NCBI RefSeq assembly: GCF_029240175.1
Contig: NZ_JARBTM010000006.1
Coordinates: 62,001 to 126,000 of the forward strand
Direction: 5' to 3'
DNA: 64,000 nt
Source of the DNA: Anaerosolibacter sp.
Lineage (GTDB): Bacteria > Bacillota > Clostridia > Peptostreptococcales > Thermotaleaceae
The position numbers were made by a program, and so were the translations under genes. The notes below the pieces were generated by a model. The model did no database searches, was not told the origin of the DNA, and worked only from the letters and a program-made list of their open reading frames with translations. Below, one piece after another: positions 42,986-51,552 of the stretch (position 1 is the stretch's first letter; each line of letters begins with the position of its first letter).

Positions 42986-44950
42986 TTGTCTATTCCTTGG
43001 ATTCATCATGATTCTTATCAATCTTTTTATCGTAAACCCTTTGGCGCAGTACCCTGTAATCAAAAAATTTCTTTACGCTTATCTATTCGTACCGAAGGAG
43101 AAACCATCCATCAAGTTCATTTGCGCCTTTGGACTGATCAGGAGGGTGAGAAGAAGATGCCCATGGATCAACTGGAACCTATGAACCATGGACAGATCTA
43201 TGGAGGTACTTTCGATACGCCTTCTTTCCCTTGCCTAATATGGTATTATTTTATCGTTACCACGGATAAAGGGACTTACTTCTATGGTAATAATTCACTT
43301 CAACAAGGCGGCATGGGACAAATCTATCACCAGGAGCCCCCTGCTTATCAAATTACTGTATATAAAGAAAATAGTTCCGTACCTTCTTGGTATAAGTCCT
43401 CCATCATGTATCAGATTTTTGTAGATCGATTTTATAATGGCACAGAAGATGGGAAAATCATGAACCCCAAACCAGGAGCATACCTTTATACCGATTGGTA
43501 TGCTCCTCCTTCCTATATCCGTGATCATAAAACGGGTGCCATTCAGCAATATGATTTCTTCGGCGGAAACCTGCTGGGTATTCGCAAAAAACTTTCTTAT
43601 TTGAACTCACTTGGTATTAATATCCTCTATTTGAATCCAATTTTCGAATCTCCCAGCAACCATAAATATGACACAGCTGATTATAAAGAAGTTGACCCTA
43701 TGTACGGTGATACAGATACGTTCCGCCTGCTCTGCCAAGAAGCCAAGGCGCTTGGAATTTCAATTATCTTGGATGGGGTTTTCAGTCATACGTGCAGTGA
43801 CAGCATTTATTTCAATAAAAATAGTACTTATCCAAGCCTTGGTGCATATCAATCTCCTGCTTCCCCGTACTACTCATGGTATCGCTTTGCAGTTTATCCC
43901 GATCAATATGAATGCTGGTGGGGAATTGATACCATGCCCAATACCAATGAAATAGCTCCTAGCTTTCAAAACTTCATTATCCATGATGCAACAAGTGTTG
44001 TCCAACATTGGATGAATTTAGGCACTAAGGGTTGGCGTTTGGATGTGGCTGATGAATTGCCCGGGTCATTTATTAAAGCTTTTCGGAAACGGATCAAGCA
44101 AATAGATCCTGATAGTATTCTTATTGGAGAAGTCTGGGAGGACGCATCCAATAAAGTTAGTCATGGAGAATCAAGAGAATATTTATTCGGCGAAGAATTG
44201 GATTCTGTCATGAATTATCCCTTTCGCCGCATTCTTTTAGACTTTATCTTAGGTCATTCCAATGGTCAAGAAACCCATGGCTCCCTTATGCATTTATATG
44301 AAAACTATCCTCTCCACCACTTTTATGCTGCCATGAATCTTGTAGGTAGCCACGATGTACCTAGAATACTAACCTTATTGGGGGATGCACCGCCTGAATC
44401 AGCCCTAAGCAAGGATGAACAAAGCCGTTACCAGCTCTCCATTGAACAAAAGAAAAAAGCCTTAAAAAGGTTAAAACTCCTTAGTTTACTTCAAATGACT
44501 TTTCCAGGTATCCCTTGTATATACTATGGAGATGAAGCAGGACTAGAAGGCTATAGCGACCCATTAAATCGCAGAACATATCCATGGGGGAAAGAAAATC
44601 AAGACTTGCTTGGTTGGTATAAAAACATCATAAAAATCCGTCGTCAATATGATGCCCTTTCCACAGGGGATTGGATTTCCTGGCCCATTCATGAAGATAT
44701 TTATGGTTTTATGCGCAGCATTGAATTTGGGCGGGATGTGTTTGGAGAAGAGAAACACAATAGCCGAATCTTTGTATTTGCCAATAGAAGCCTTCTGCAT
44801 GAGATTCACTTTTCCATTGATGTGGTCCTACTGGGTGATCATGCCTGGATCGATATACTCCATGACAACAACGAAATCCCAGTTCTTAATGGAAAGTTAA
44901 ATATTACATTAAAACCCCTGGAAGGCAAAATAATCGTGCAGATGCTGTAA
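42986..44950 (+). CDS. GH13 alpha-glycosidase (neopullulanase/cyclomaltodextrinase-like)
   Basis: Hydrolyses alpha-1,4 and possibly alpha-1,6 links in maltodextrins or glycogen fragments. The 654 residues have an N-terminal beta-sandwich (about 1-125, starting MSIPWIHHDSYQSFYRKPFG), a GH13 barrel with SSIMYQIFVDRFYNG, GINILYLNPIFESPSNHKYD, WRLDVADELP (nucleophile), LIGEVWEDAS (acid) and LVGSHDVPRILT (third Asp), then a C-terminal beta domain. No signal peptide, so it is intracellular and probably completes glycogen breakdown with GlgP. The start is TTG at 42986 behind GGTGA. It lies 209 bases after glgP, past a repeat, and may have its own promoter. Confidence 0.9.
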   Translation: MSIPWIHHDSYQSFYRKPFGAVPCNQKISLRLSIRTEGETIHQVHLRLWTDQEGEKKMPMDQLEPMNHGQIYGGTFDTPSFPCLIWYYFIVTTDKGTYFYGNNSLQQGGMGQIYHQEPPAYQITVYKENSSVPSWYKSSIMYQIFVDRFYNGTEDGKIMNPKPGAYLYTDWYAPPSYIRDHKTGAIQQYDFFGGNLLGIRKKLSYLNSLGINILYLNPIFESPSNHKYDTADYKEVDPMYGDTDTFRLLCQEAKALGISIILDGVFSHTCSDSIYFNKNSTYPSLGAYQSPASPYYSWYRFAVYPDQYECWWGIDTMPNTNEIAPSFQNFIIHDATSVVQHWMNLGTKGWRLDVADELPGSFIKAFRKRIKQIDPDSILIGEVWEDASNKVSHGESREYLFGEELDSVMNYPFRRILLDFILGHSNGQETHGSLMHLYENYPLHHFYAAMNLVGSHDVPRILTLLGDAPPESALSKDEQSRYQLSIEQKKKALKRLKLLSLLQMTFPGIPCIYYGDEAGLEGYSDPLNRRTYPWGKENQDLLGWYKNIIKIRRQYDALSTGDWISWPIHEDIYGFMRSIEFGRDVFGEEKHNSRIFVFANRSLLHEIHFSIDVVLLGDHAWIDILHDNNEIPVLNGKLNITLKPLEGKIIVQML

Positions 44951-44964
44951 GCTTCTGCACGATT
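44932..44964. terminator. Bidirectional terminator between GH13 and ctpA
   Basis: AATCGTGCAGA pairs with TCTGCACGATT across an 11-base loop that contains the GH13 stop codon. AT-rich sequence flanks both sides, between convergent genes. Confidence 0.75.
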
Positions 44965-44969
44965 CATTA

Positions 44970-46193
44970 TTATTGATTCGCCATCTTTTGTCTTAATACT
45001 TCAATGCCCTTTTGAAGCTGAACATCATCAGCATCCTTAACTTCTTCTTGAACAGTTTCTTCTTCAGGAGCTTCCACCACAATATCTGGCTCAATGCCCT
45101 TCCCGTGGATATAGGTACCATTCGGTGTAAAGTATTGGGAGGTAGTAAGCTTAAATCCCGTTCCATCTTCTAAAGGTTTCACCCTCTGCACCAAACCCTT
45201 TCCAAAGGTCGTCGTTCCGATTAGGGTTCCAGACTTCGTATCCTTTACAGCACCTGACAGAATCTCTGACGCACTGGCACTTCCTTTGTTTACCAGAATC
45301 ACATATGGAACCTCAACTTTTCCAGCGTTGGAATATTCATATTCCCTTTCGCCAGAACGATCTTGGGTATAGACTACCACTGTCTTACCCAATAATTCAT
45401 CGGCAATTTTTACACACTCACTGAGAAGGCCTCCAGGATTGTTCCTTAGGTCAATGACCAACCCTTTCATGTTCTTCTTTTGCAATTCTGTAAGCTGCGT
45501 CTTGAAATCCTCTGCAGTCATCTCATCGAACATGGTAACCCGTATATAACCCAGGTCATTCTCCAGCATTCTAGACTTTACTGTCTTTAAGCGAATCTCT
45601 TCTCGAACAATCTCTACATCAAAGGGCTGCATCTTTCCTTCTCTATAAACCGATAAGGTTACCTTGGTACCAGGATCACCCTTTATAATCGCCACTGCTT
45701 CATCCAGTTTTTCACCAGAATATTCTTTTCCATTTACTTTCAAGATCTTGTCTCCAGATTTTAGACCTGCTCGTTCTCCTGGTGTATCCTCAATAGGAGA
45801 TACGACTGTAATGTAGCCGTCCTCTCCAGGGGTCATGATGACGCCAATCCCCCCATAGGTTCCTTTGGTATGAGTCATAAAATCTTCAAATTCTTTTTTA
45901 TTCATATAGACGGAGTATGGATCTTCTAAAGATTGAAATAGTCCTTTAATGATCCCATCCTCAATTTTGCTTTCATCTACTTCCTTATAATAATTGGTTT
46001 CGATAAAATCTTTCAAACTAAGGACCTTATTGTATGTTTTTGATATGTCCTTATAATAGTCGTAATTCTTTTTGGTAATGATAACTTTTTCTCCTACACT
46101 CAATGCGAACACATTTGTAACGGTGAAAGTAATCACACTGGTTAGCAGTACCAAAATCATGGCACCTAATATGGCATTCTTTTTACTGATCAT
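44970..46193 (-). CDS. Carboxyl-terminal processing protease (S41, CtpA/CtpB type)
   Basis: Exported membrane-anchored serine protease that trims or degrades extracytoplasmic proteins. The protein of about 407 residues has one N-terminal helix (about 5-27, NAILGAMILVLLTSVITFTV), a PDZ domain (about 95-180, DTPGERAGLKSGDKILKVNG) and the S41 catalytic domain with serine in NKGSASASEILSGAVKD and lysine in TTFGKGLVQRV. A C-terminal acidic stretch EAPEEETVQEEVKDADD is unusual but harmless-looking. Of several ATGs, 46193 is preferred: it has GAGGTG at proper spacing and directly precedes the signal anchor. Confidence 0.95.
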   Translation of the reverse strand: MISKKNAILGAMILVLLTSVITFTVTNVFALSVGEKVIITKKNYDYYKDISKTYNKVLSLKDFIETNYYKEVDESKIEDGIIKGLFQSLEDPYSVYMNKKEFEDFMTHTKGTYGGIGVIMTPGEDGYITVVSPIEDTPGERAGLKSGDKILKVNGKEYSGEKLDEAVAIIKGDPGTKVTLSVYREGKMQPFDVEIVREEIRLKTVKSRMLENDLGYIRVTMFDEMTAEDFKTQLTELQKKNMKGLVIDLRNNPGGLLSECVKIADELLGKTVVVYTQDRSGEREYEYSNAGKVEVPYVILVNKGSASASEILSGAVKDTKSGTLIGTTTFGKGLVQRVKPLEDGTGFKLTTSQYFTPNGTYIHGKGIEPDIVVEAPEEETVQEEVKDADDVQLQKGIEVLRQKMANQ

Positions 46194-46392
46194 ATTATGC
46201 TTCACCTCATTTAAGAATAATTGGTACTGTTTGCGCGGACTCATCAGCATAATTTATATTATTCCTTACCTGACTTGAATATAACAATATTTTATACGCT
46301 TTTATCAAACACAACAGTAGGACGCTTCAAATATCATTTAAGTTCTTTTACCTATCAATTATACCATCTATTTCTTTCTTTGCAAATTTATC

Positions 46393-46508
46393 CGATGGAT
46401 AACACGACTTGGCGTTCAGGTGGAGTTACCTGTGCCCGCGGGTGCAAACTCCATCTGAACGCCAAGTCTTAGTTGATAAGCCGGGTGTGAAACCCGGCGA
46501 ACTCATCG
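46393..46508. repeat. Large two-hairpin palindromic element, possible structured RNA
   Basis: A 22-pair stem (46406-46427 with 46447-46468) encloses a GC-rich loop with CCCGCGGG. A second perfect stem GCCGGGT/ACCCGGC (46480-46486 and 46492-46498) follows. CGATG (46393) and CATCG (46508) could close both into a three-way junction. The only imperfection in the long stem is a G-U pair if the plus strand is transcribed, or an A-C clash if the minus strand is. Against that, TATAAT on the minus strand (46510-46515) would start a transcript almost at the closing stem. The strand is therefore unresolved. The remaining gap between ctpA and the aminotransferase holds nothing else. Confidence 0.65.
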
Positions 46509-46536
46509 TATTATATCCTTTCGAAATCATAACGAT

Positions 46537-47379
46537 CTAAGATGACCATATCTTACAAGAATTTGTGTATTCGATCATATCAGCTTGGTATCCCTGGGCT
46601 ATCTTTTCTGTAACAGAATGGTGTATGTCCGTAAAAACATGATTCCCAATGCTGTGAATTGGTAGAACATTGACTGAAGTTCCTGTCATAAAAGCACCCT
46701 CCATTTGAAGCATTTCCTTCTCATGGATATGCTCCTCTATTACATTTACTCCCACTTTTTCGCAAATCTCCATGATTCGCATCCTGGTTACACCTAGCAG
46801 TACTTCCCCTGGCGGTGCAGTATATGCTTGCTCACCTTTTACAAAAAATATATTGGATCGACTACCTTCCGTTATGTATCCTTCTTGATTAACCAATATC
46901 GCTTCGAAAGCCCCCTCCAACTTCATTTTTTCACTAATTTTCTTTCTCAAATCCAAATTCACGACCTTGGCATTGGGGTTTTCACGCTGAGAATGGAATA
47001 AAATAGTATGAATTCCCTTATCATAAATCTTTTCTTCTGGATAATGGCTTTCTACAAAGTACTGAAGAAACAAATGATTTTTCTCATGGAAGTTACTGCA
47101 CAGTAATTTTATATTCATTTCTGGCCCTTTATTTGCCTCAATCAGCTTTTTCATCTCGTCAATGATTTCTTGATCACTCTTAAGAATCTTATATCCCAAA
47201 AGTTCTGCTGATTTTCTCATTCTTTCCAAATGAGCCTCTAGGTATAGGGGAATGCGATCCATCACACGGATTACCTCATATATGCTTTGAGACTGAATAT
47301 GTTGGAATATCTCATCTTCTTTCGTAGAATATAGGCCGCCATTTGCTATAAAAAAGTCAAGTATTGCCTCTTTCTTCAT
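46537..47379 (-). CDS. Class IV PLP-dependent aminotransferase
   Basis: Fold-type IV aminotransferase or lyase (branched-chain aminotransferase, D-amino-acid transaminase or aminodeoxychorismate lyase group). The 280 residues have the N-terminal YEVIRVMDRIPLYLEAHLERM segment, a PLP lysine in NAKVVNLDLRKKI, and the cofactor-ring motif ITEGSRSNIFFVKG. Substrate cannot be decided; no pab or ilv gene is adjacent. GAGGTGACAAA precedes ATG. It lies 90 bases downstream of the peptide importer operon on the same strand and might be co-transcribed, which would fit amino-acid use, but that is speculative. Confidence 0.87.
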   Translation of the reverse strand: MKKEAILDFFIANGGLYSTKEDEIFQHIQSQSIYEVIRVMDRIPLYLEAHLERMRKSAELLGYKILKSDQEIIDEMKKLIEANKGPEMNIKLLCSNFHEKNHLFLQYFVESHYPEEKIYDKGIHTILFHSQRENPNAKVVNLDLRKKISEKMKLEGAFEAILVNQEGYITEGSRSNIFFVKGEQAYTAPPGEVLLGVTRMRIMEICEKVGVNVIEEHIHEKEMLQMEGAFMTGTSVNVLPIHSIGNHVFTDIHHSVTEKIAQGYQADMIEYTNSCKIWSS

Positions 47380-47469
47380 TTTGTCACCTCGAAATTTTAG
47401 TCATGGTCCACACGAGTATTATATCCTAAAACCTGCACTCTTTACCAGTTCCTTCCCCATCAATAATTC

Positions 47470-48249
47470 TTACAGCATCGCTTCTATCAGCTGCTTTGTA
47501 TAATCATTCCTTGGATTTAGCATAATCTGTTCCTTGTCTCCCATTTCAACAATTCTTCCCTTGAACATGACGGCAATACGGTCGCAAATATGCTGGACCA
47601 CTTTTAAATCATGGGAAATAAATAGATAGGTCAGTGACAGTTCCTTTTTGAGATCAATCAATAGATTCAATATCTGGCCTTGTACAGAAACATCCAATGC
47701 AGATACAGGTTCATCACAAATGACCAATTTAGGTCTCGAAGCAATGGCACGGGCAATCCCTATCCGTTGTTTCTGCCCACCACTCAGCTGATATGTATAC
47801 TTATTTTTATCTTTCCCAGTCAATCCAACCATATTCAAAAGCCTATCAACTTCAGCCTCTATCTCTGTTGCTGGCACAATACTATAAATCCGTAGGGGGG
47901 CAGCAATAATCTCACCAATCGTTACTTTGGGATCAAGGGTTTCTTGGGCCTGCTGAAAAATAATTTGAATATCTTTTCTCTTTCTTCGCATATTCTTTTC
48001 ATCCATCTGTAACACATTTTCACCTTGGAAGAATACACGCCCAGTATCTGCGTGAATCAACCTGAGAATCAGTTCTCCCGTTGTGGTTTTTCCGCTCCCG
48101 CTTTCACCAATAAGACCTAAGGTCTCTCCATGATCAATGTCAAAAGAGATATTATCAACAGCTTTTATCAGTATTTTGGGAGAAATTAAATTTTTTTTCA
48201 CTACATAGTGTTTCGAGAGATTTTCAACCTGTAACAACGCTTCCCTCAT
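47470..48249 (-). CDS. Oligopeptide/dipeptide-type ABC transporter ATPase (OppF/DppF-like)
   Basis: Cytoplasmic ATPase of a peptide/nickel-family importer. The 259 residues hold Walker A GESGSGKTT (near 53), the signature LSGGQKQRIGIARAI and Walker B LVICDEPVSALDVS. It lacks the ~60-residue C-terminal cysteine-rich oligo_HPY extension that its partner has, ending at DYTKQLIEAML, so it is the short form. It is the fourth gene of the operon, 14 bases after the OppD-like gene. Confidence 0.93.
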   Translation of the reverse strand: MREALLQVENLSKHYVVKKNLISPKILIKAVDNISFDIDHGETLGLIGESGSGKTTTGELILRLIHADTGRVFFQGENVLQMDEKNMRRKRKDIQIIFQQAQETLDPKVTIGEIIAAPLRIYSIVPATEIEAEVDRLLNMVGLTGKDKNKYTYQLSGGQKQRIGIARAIASRPKLVICDEPVSALDVSVQGQILNLLIDLKKELSLTYLFISHDLKVVQHICDRIAVMFKGRIVEMGDKEQIMLNPRNDYTKQLIEAML

Positions 48250-48263
48250 AGCTCACCCTCCCC

Positions 48264-49232
48264 CTAATTTGATACTGCCTGTATGCATCTAACTCTTCTA
48301 TTGTTTTCTCCGTTCACCATCGGCGGTATACCTTGGTTACATTGATCCATTCTTTGTTTGCATCTTTCAAAGAAAGGACATTCATTCTTTAATTCATAGG
48401 GATTCGGCGGTACGCCTTCAAGGCTGTATAGGGATGATTCTCCTACATTCAATGAATTCACACATTTCAACAACTCCACCGTGTATGGGTGCATGGGCTT
48501 TTCCAATACATCCCGCACCTCTCCTTCTTCCATAACAAGGCCGCCATACATAATCACGACCCTATGGCACAGGAACCTAGCCACATCAAAGTCATGGGTA
48601 ATAATCATGATAGCTGTCCCATATTTTTCATTTATACCCCTAAAAATATTCAATACCTTTCGCCGTAAAGAAGCATCTATGGCACTGGTTGGTTCATCTG
48701 CAATCATCAACTTAGGCTTGCAGATAACAGCCATGGCAATATTTAATCTCTGACATTGACCTCCACTCAACTGAAAGGGGTACATATCATAGATCAGTTT
48801 GGCATCGGCTAGTCCGATTTCCTCCATAGTTTTTAATATTTCTTCCTTTTCAACCTTTATGCCATGTACCTTGACAGCTTCTTGTATTTGCTTACCTACT
48901 TTTCGATAGGGATTTAGGGATGCCACAGGATCTTGAAATATGTAGGCGATCTCCTTTCCTCGAATACTTTCTAAAGCACGTTCTGGCAGCTTCAATAGGT
49001 CCTGATCTTTGAACCGTATCTCTCCTCCATCTATTCTTCCATCTCCATCAGAAACCAATCCCAAAATGGCCGTTGAACTAACCGTTTTACCACTTCCTGA
49101 CTCCCCTAAAATTCCTACAATTTCTCCCTGATAAACATCTAAATCAATCTCCCGAACCACTTGTATCCGATTTTGACCATAGGCAAAAGAGATTTTAAGA
49201 TCTTTTATCTGCAATAACTTTCTATCCTCCAT
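48264..49232 (-). CDS. Oligopeptide/dipeptide-type ABC transporter ATPase (OppD/DppD-like)
   Basis: Partner ATPase of the same importer. The 322 residues contain Walker A GESGSGKTVSS, the signature LSGGQCQRLNIAMAV, Walker B LMIADEPTSAIDAS, and a full C-terminal oligo_HPY tail with cysteines in CPFFERCKQRMDQC and a later cysteine in VRCIQ. In Dpp/Opp proteins such cysteines can hold an Fe-S cluster (family knowledge). GTGAGG precedes ATG, 16 bases after the fused permease gene. Confidence 0.94.
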   Translation of the reverse strand: MEDRKLLQIKDLKISFAYGQNRIQVVREIDLDVYQGEIVGILGESGSGKTVSSTAILGLVSDGDGRIDGGEIRFKDQDLLKLPERALESIRGKEIAYIFQDPVASLNPYRKVGKQIQEAVKVHGIKVEKEEILKTMEEIGLADAKLIYDMYPFQLSGGQCQRLNIAMAVICKPKLMIADEPTSAIDASLRRKVLNIFRGINEKYGTAIMIITHDFDVARFLCHRVVIMYGGLVMEEGEVRDVLEKPMHPYTVELLKCVNSLNVGESSLYSLEGVPPNPYELKNECPFFERCKQRMDQCNQGIPPMVNGENNRRVRCIQAVSN

Positions 49233-49248
49233 AGCGCCTCACATCCAA

Positions 49249-51552
49249 TTAATGATTATTGTTTTTTAAGGTTTCAAGTAAACTTTTACCCAATTCATCA
49301 AGGGTTAGTAATTTGTTTGTATTCCCCTTATCTTCTTGCATACTTAAAATAATGGTAGGTGTATTGACCTCATAGTAGAGAATCTTATCCATATAATTTT
49401 CCCCCTTGGCACCAGGGTACATATCTACCTTATACTCATTTTGAACAACATTCCTTTTTGCTATTGCATTTTCCAATTGATGGTTAAAACTAAAGGAAAA
49501 ATATCTGGTGATCGGTGCCTGCCTGCTGTTATAGTATAGATGACCCTTATCTGTATAAATCCTCGTTAAGTCTACATATAATTCACTTTTTTCCGGATTA
49601 TACAAAGGCTGCTTTCCATAGGCTGTTTTACCGTTGTAAGAATCACTTACCGTTCCATCCCAGAATACGAAAATAATCGTTCTACGCTTCTCCTGATCCA
49701 TCTGAATCAATTTCCTTGCAAGCTCTAAGCCCCACAGAATCCTTTTCTCTCCAATTTCTTTCTGATTCCTGTCGTAGTTATAGCCTATGCCAATAATGAT
49801 GGCTTCCTCTCCAACCATTTTATCATTGCCGGGGATCATACCTGCAACATTTCTTCCAATATTTTCTAACTCTCTGCTCTTTAGCACGATCTGTACGTCA
49901 CTGCCCGATAACTGCTTCAAACGATTTCCCGCCTCAGGTGTAACCCACATGACGACACCGTTATATACCTCATTTCCCATGGGATACGGCAGTGCTTTTT
50001 TTGCTGGTAGAATGCAAAAGATCCCTTTTACTTCTGATTCTGTCATGATTTTCTTTACTAGGTACTGAAATCCTTTCTCTGAGTAAATATTGCTGTCCAA
50101 TAACACAAACTGATCCTTCATATTTGTAAAATCTATGGTAGAAAGCAGTTCCATTTCCGATGCATCATAAAGCTCACCATTTAGCTCCTTATTTCCAAAG
50201 CTTTGGAATACAAAGTCTGTTTGGTGGACAAATTCCTCTATTTCCATGGCTGTAGATACCACCTTTAACCTGGCTTCCGTAGGAACATAGATCTTCTCCG
50301 TTGTATATTCTGAGATATATCCCTTTTCAGACATTGGTTTGAGTCCAATTTTCATAAGGGAATCACCAATATTCTGTGCCATTTTTTTACTCTGCTCAGT
50401 ACCAATCAAAACTTCATCGAAAGCCTCATGGACGAATATCTCCTTAGCATCCGTATATTGAAAAACTGCTGAATACTGATTCCATGCACCTATACCCATA
50501 ACCGCTAGGAAAGCACAAGATACACTTATTACTATGTAAATCTTCTGTTTTCTAGCCACAGTCGACTTTTGCCTAACAAACAGTTTTAACTTCCCAAAAC
50601 TCAACATACCCCTTAAGCCTGTTAAATACACTGAATTTTTTTCCTGAAATTCCTTTCTCAATCCCTCACCAATGAGGTTAAAGCCTAAAATACTGATAAA
50701 GAAAGCGATCCCAGGAAAAATTACTGTCCAAGGGGCTAACCGTATGTAATTTCTTGCACTGCCCAACATGCTTGCCCATTCAGGTTCATAGCTAATATTT
50801 AGAAATGTAGTCTGCCCGCCCTCTGTATCTGCTATGAATCCCATGTTTCCAACAAATACACCGAAAATACCGAACTGCATCATCATCGTTAGAACCCTTG
50901 CGATTTCCATAAAAAACAAAATTACCAATTCTGCAGTCAAATGAGGGATGACATTTTCAAGGGTAATTTGTAACCTGCTCTTTCCTATGGCAATTTCTCC
51001 TTTGATAAAGGGCTTCCCTAAAGTCTCTTGGACTCTTTCCATAATCATTTTTCCAAGCTTGGCCCAATCAACAATCGTTAAGACCAGCACAAAAGCAACG
51101 ATTGATTGTTCCCTATACAAATTGGTAAAAAAATTCATCTTCAAAATGATGACCCCAATGAGTAATGCCGGAAGAGCCGTAAAGATAATACTGCATTGTT
51201 CAATAATCATTTTTGAGGTATAACTTCCAAATCCTGCCGCTACGCCTAAGGGCAATGCCAACAGAAATCTACCTATAACTACAAATATGCTTATGGTCAA
51301 CGTAAGCTTTGTACCATAGATAATAAAGGCTAAAATATCTCTTCCCATCTCGTCGGTACCTAATGGGTTCTCTTCAGATGGTGGAAAAGGCGGTGCTTGA
51401 AGGTTCAACTCACCATTTTCATAATTCCATGTTCGCATTGTTTGTGCAGTATACGGATTTATATCTGTTAGCAGGCTAGGGAAGTTTATAGTAAATATTA
51501 AAACAACCAAGATACAACTCCCTATGATAAGGGATAGATTTTTCTTTTTCAT
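49249..51552 (-). CDS. DppC-type permease fused to a degenerate M28-like extracellular domain
   Basis: Second permease of the peptide importer with an unusual C-terminal extension. Residues 1 to about 310 are a complete DppC-type permease: an N-terminal helix, ENPLGTDEMGRDILAFIIYG, and an EAA loop around GEIAIGKSRLQITLENVIPHL. A further helix (about 334-355, IYIVISVSCAFLAVMGIGAW) leads to an outside domain of ~410 residues. Parts of it align by eye with the M28 peptidase in the neighbouring protein: NVAGMIPGNDKMVGEEAIII with NILGKIQGKKQDAGYVIVSA, and RRTIIFVFWDG with DKTILFVGWNN. The zinc ligands are missing (GIGYNYD in place of AHIDHV, WDGTV in place of WNNEE), so it is probably a non-catalytic, binding or docking domain. 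It overlaps the upstream gene by 4 bases (ATGA). Confidence 0.85.
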   Translation of the reverse strand: MKKKNLSLIIGSCILVVLIFTINFPSLLTDINPYTAQTMRTWNYENGELNLQAPPFPPSEENPLGTDEMGRDILAFIIYGTKLTLTISIFVVIGRFLLALPLGVAAGFGSYTSKMIIEQCSIIFTALPALLIGVIILKMNFFTNLYREQSIVAFVLVLTIVDWAKLGKMIMERVQETLGKPFIKGEIAIGKSRLQITLENVIPHLTAELVILFFMEIARVLTMMMQFGIFGVFVGNMGFIADTEGGQTTFLNISYEPEWASMLGSARNYIRLAPWTVIFPGIAFFISILGFNLIGEGLRKEFQEKNSVYLTGLRGMLSFGKLKLFVRQKSTVARKQKIYIVISVSCAFLAVMGIGAWNQYSAVFQYTDAKEIFVHEAFDEVLIGTEQSKKMAQNIGDSLMKIGLKPMSEKGYISEYTTEKIYVPTEARLKVVSTAMEIEEFVHQTDFVFQSFGNKELNGELYDASEMELLSTIDFTNMKDQFVLLDSNIYSEKGFQYLVKKIMTESEVKGIFCILPAKKALPYPMGNEVYNGVVMWVTPEAGNRLKQLSGSDVQIVLKSRELENIGRNVAGMIPGNDKMVGEEAIIIGIGYNYDRNQKEIGEKRILWGLELARKLIQMDQEKRRTIIFVFWDGTVSDSYNGKTAYGKQPLYNPEKSELYVDLTRIYTDKGHLYYNSRQAPITRYFSFSFNHQLENAIAKRNVVQNEYKVDMYPGAKGENYMDKILYYEVNTPTIILSMQEDKGNTNKLLTLDELGKSLLETLKNNNH

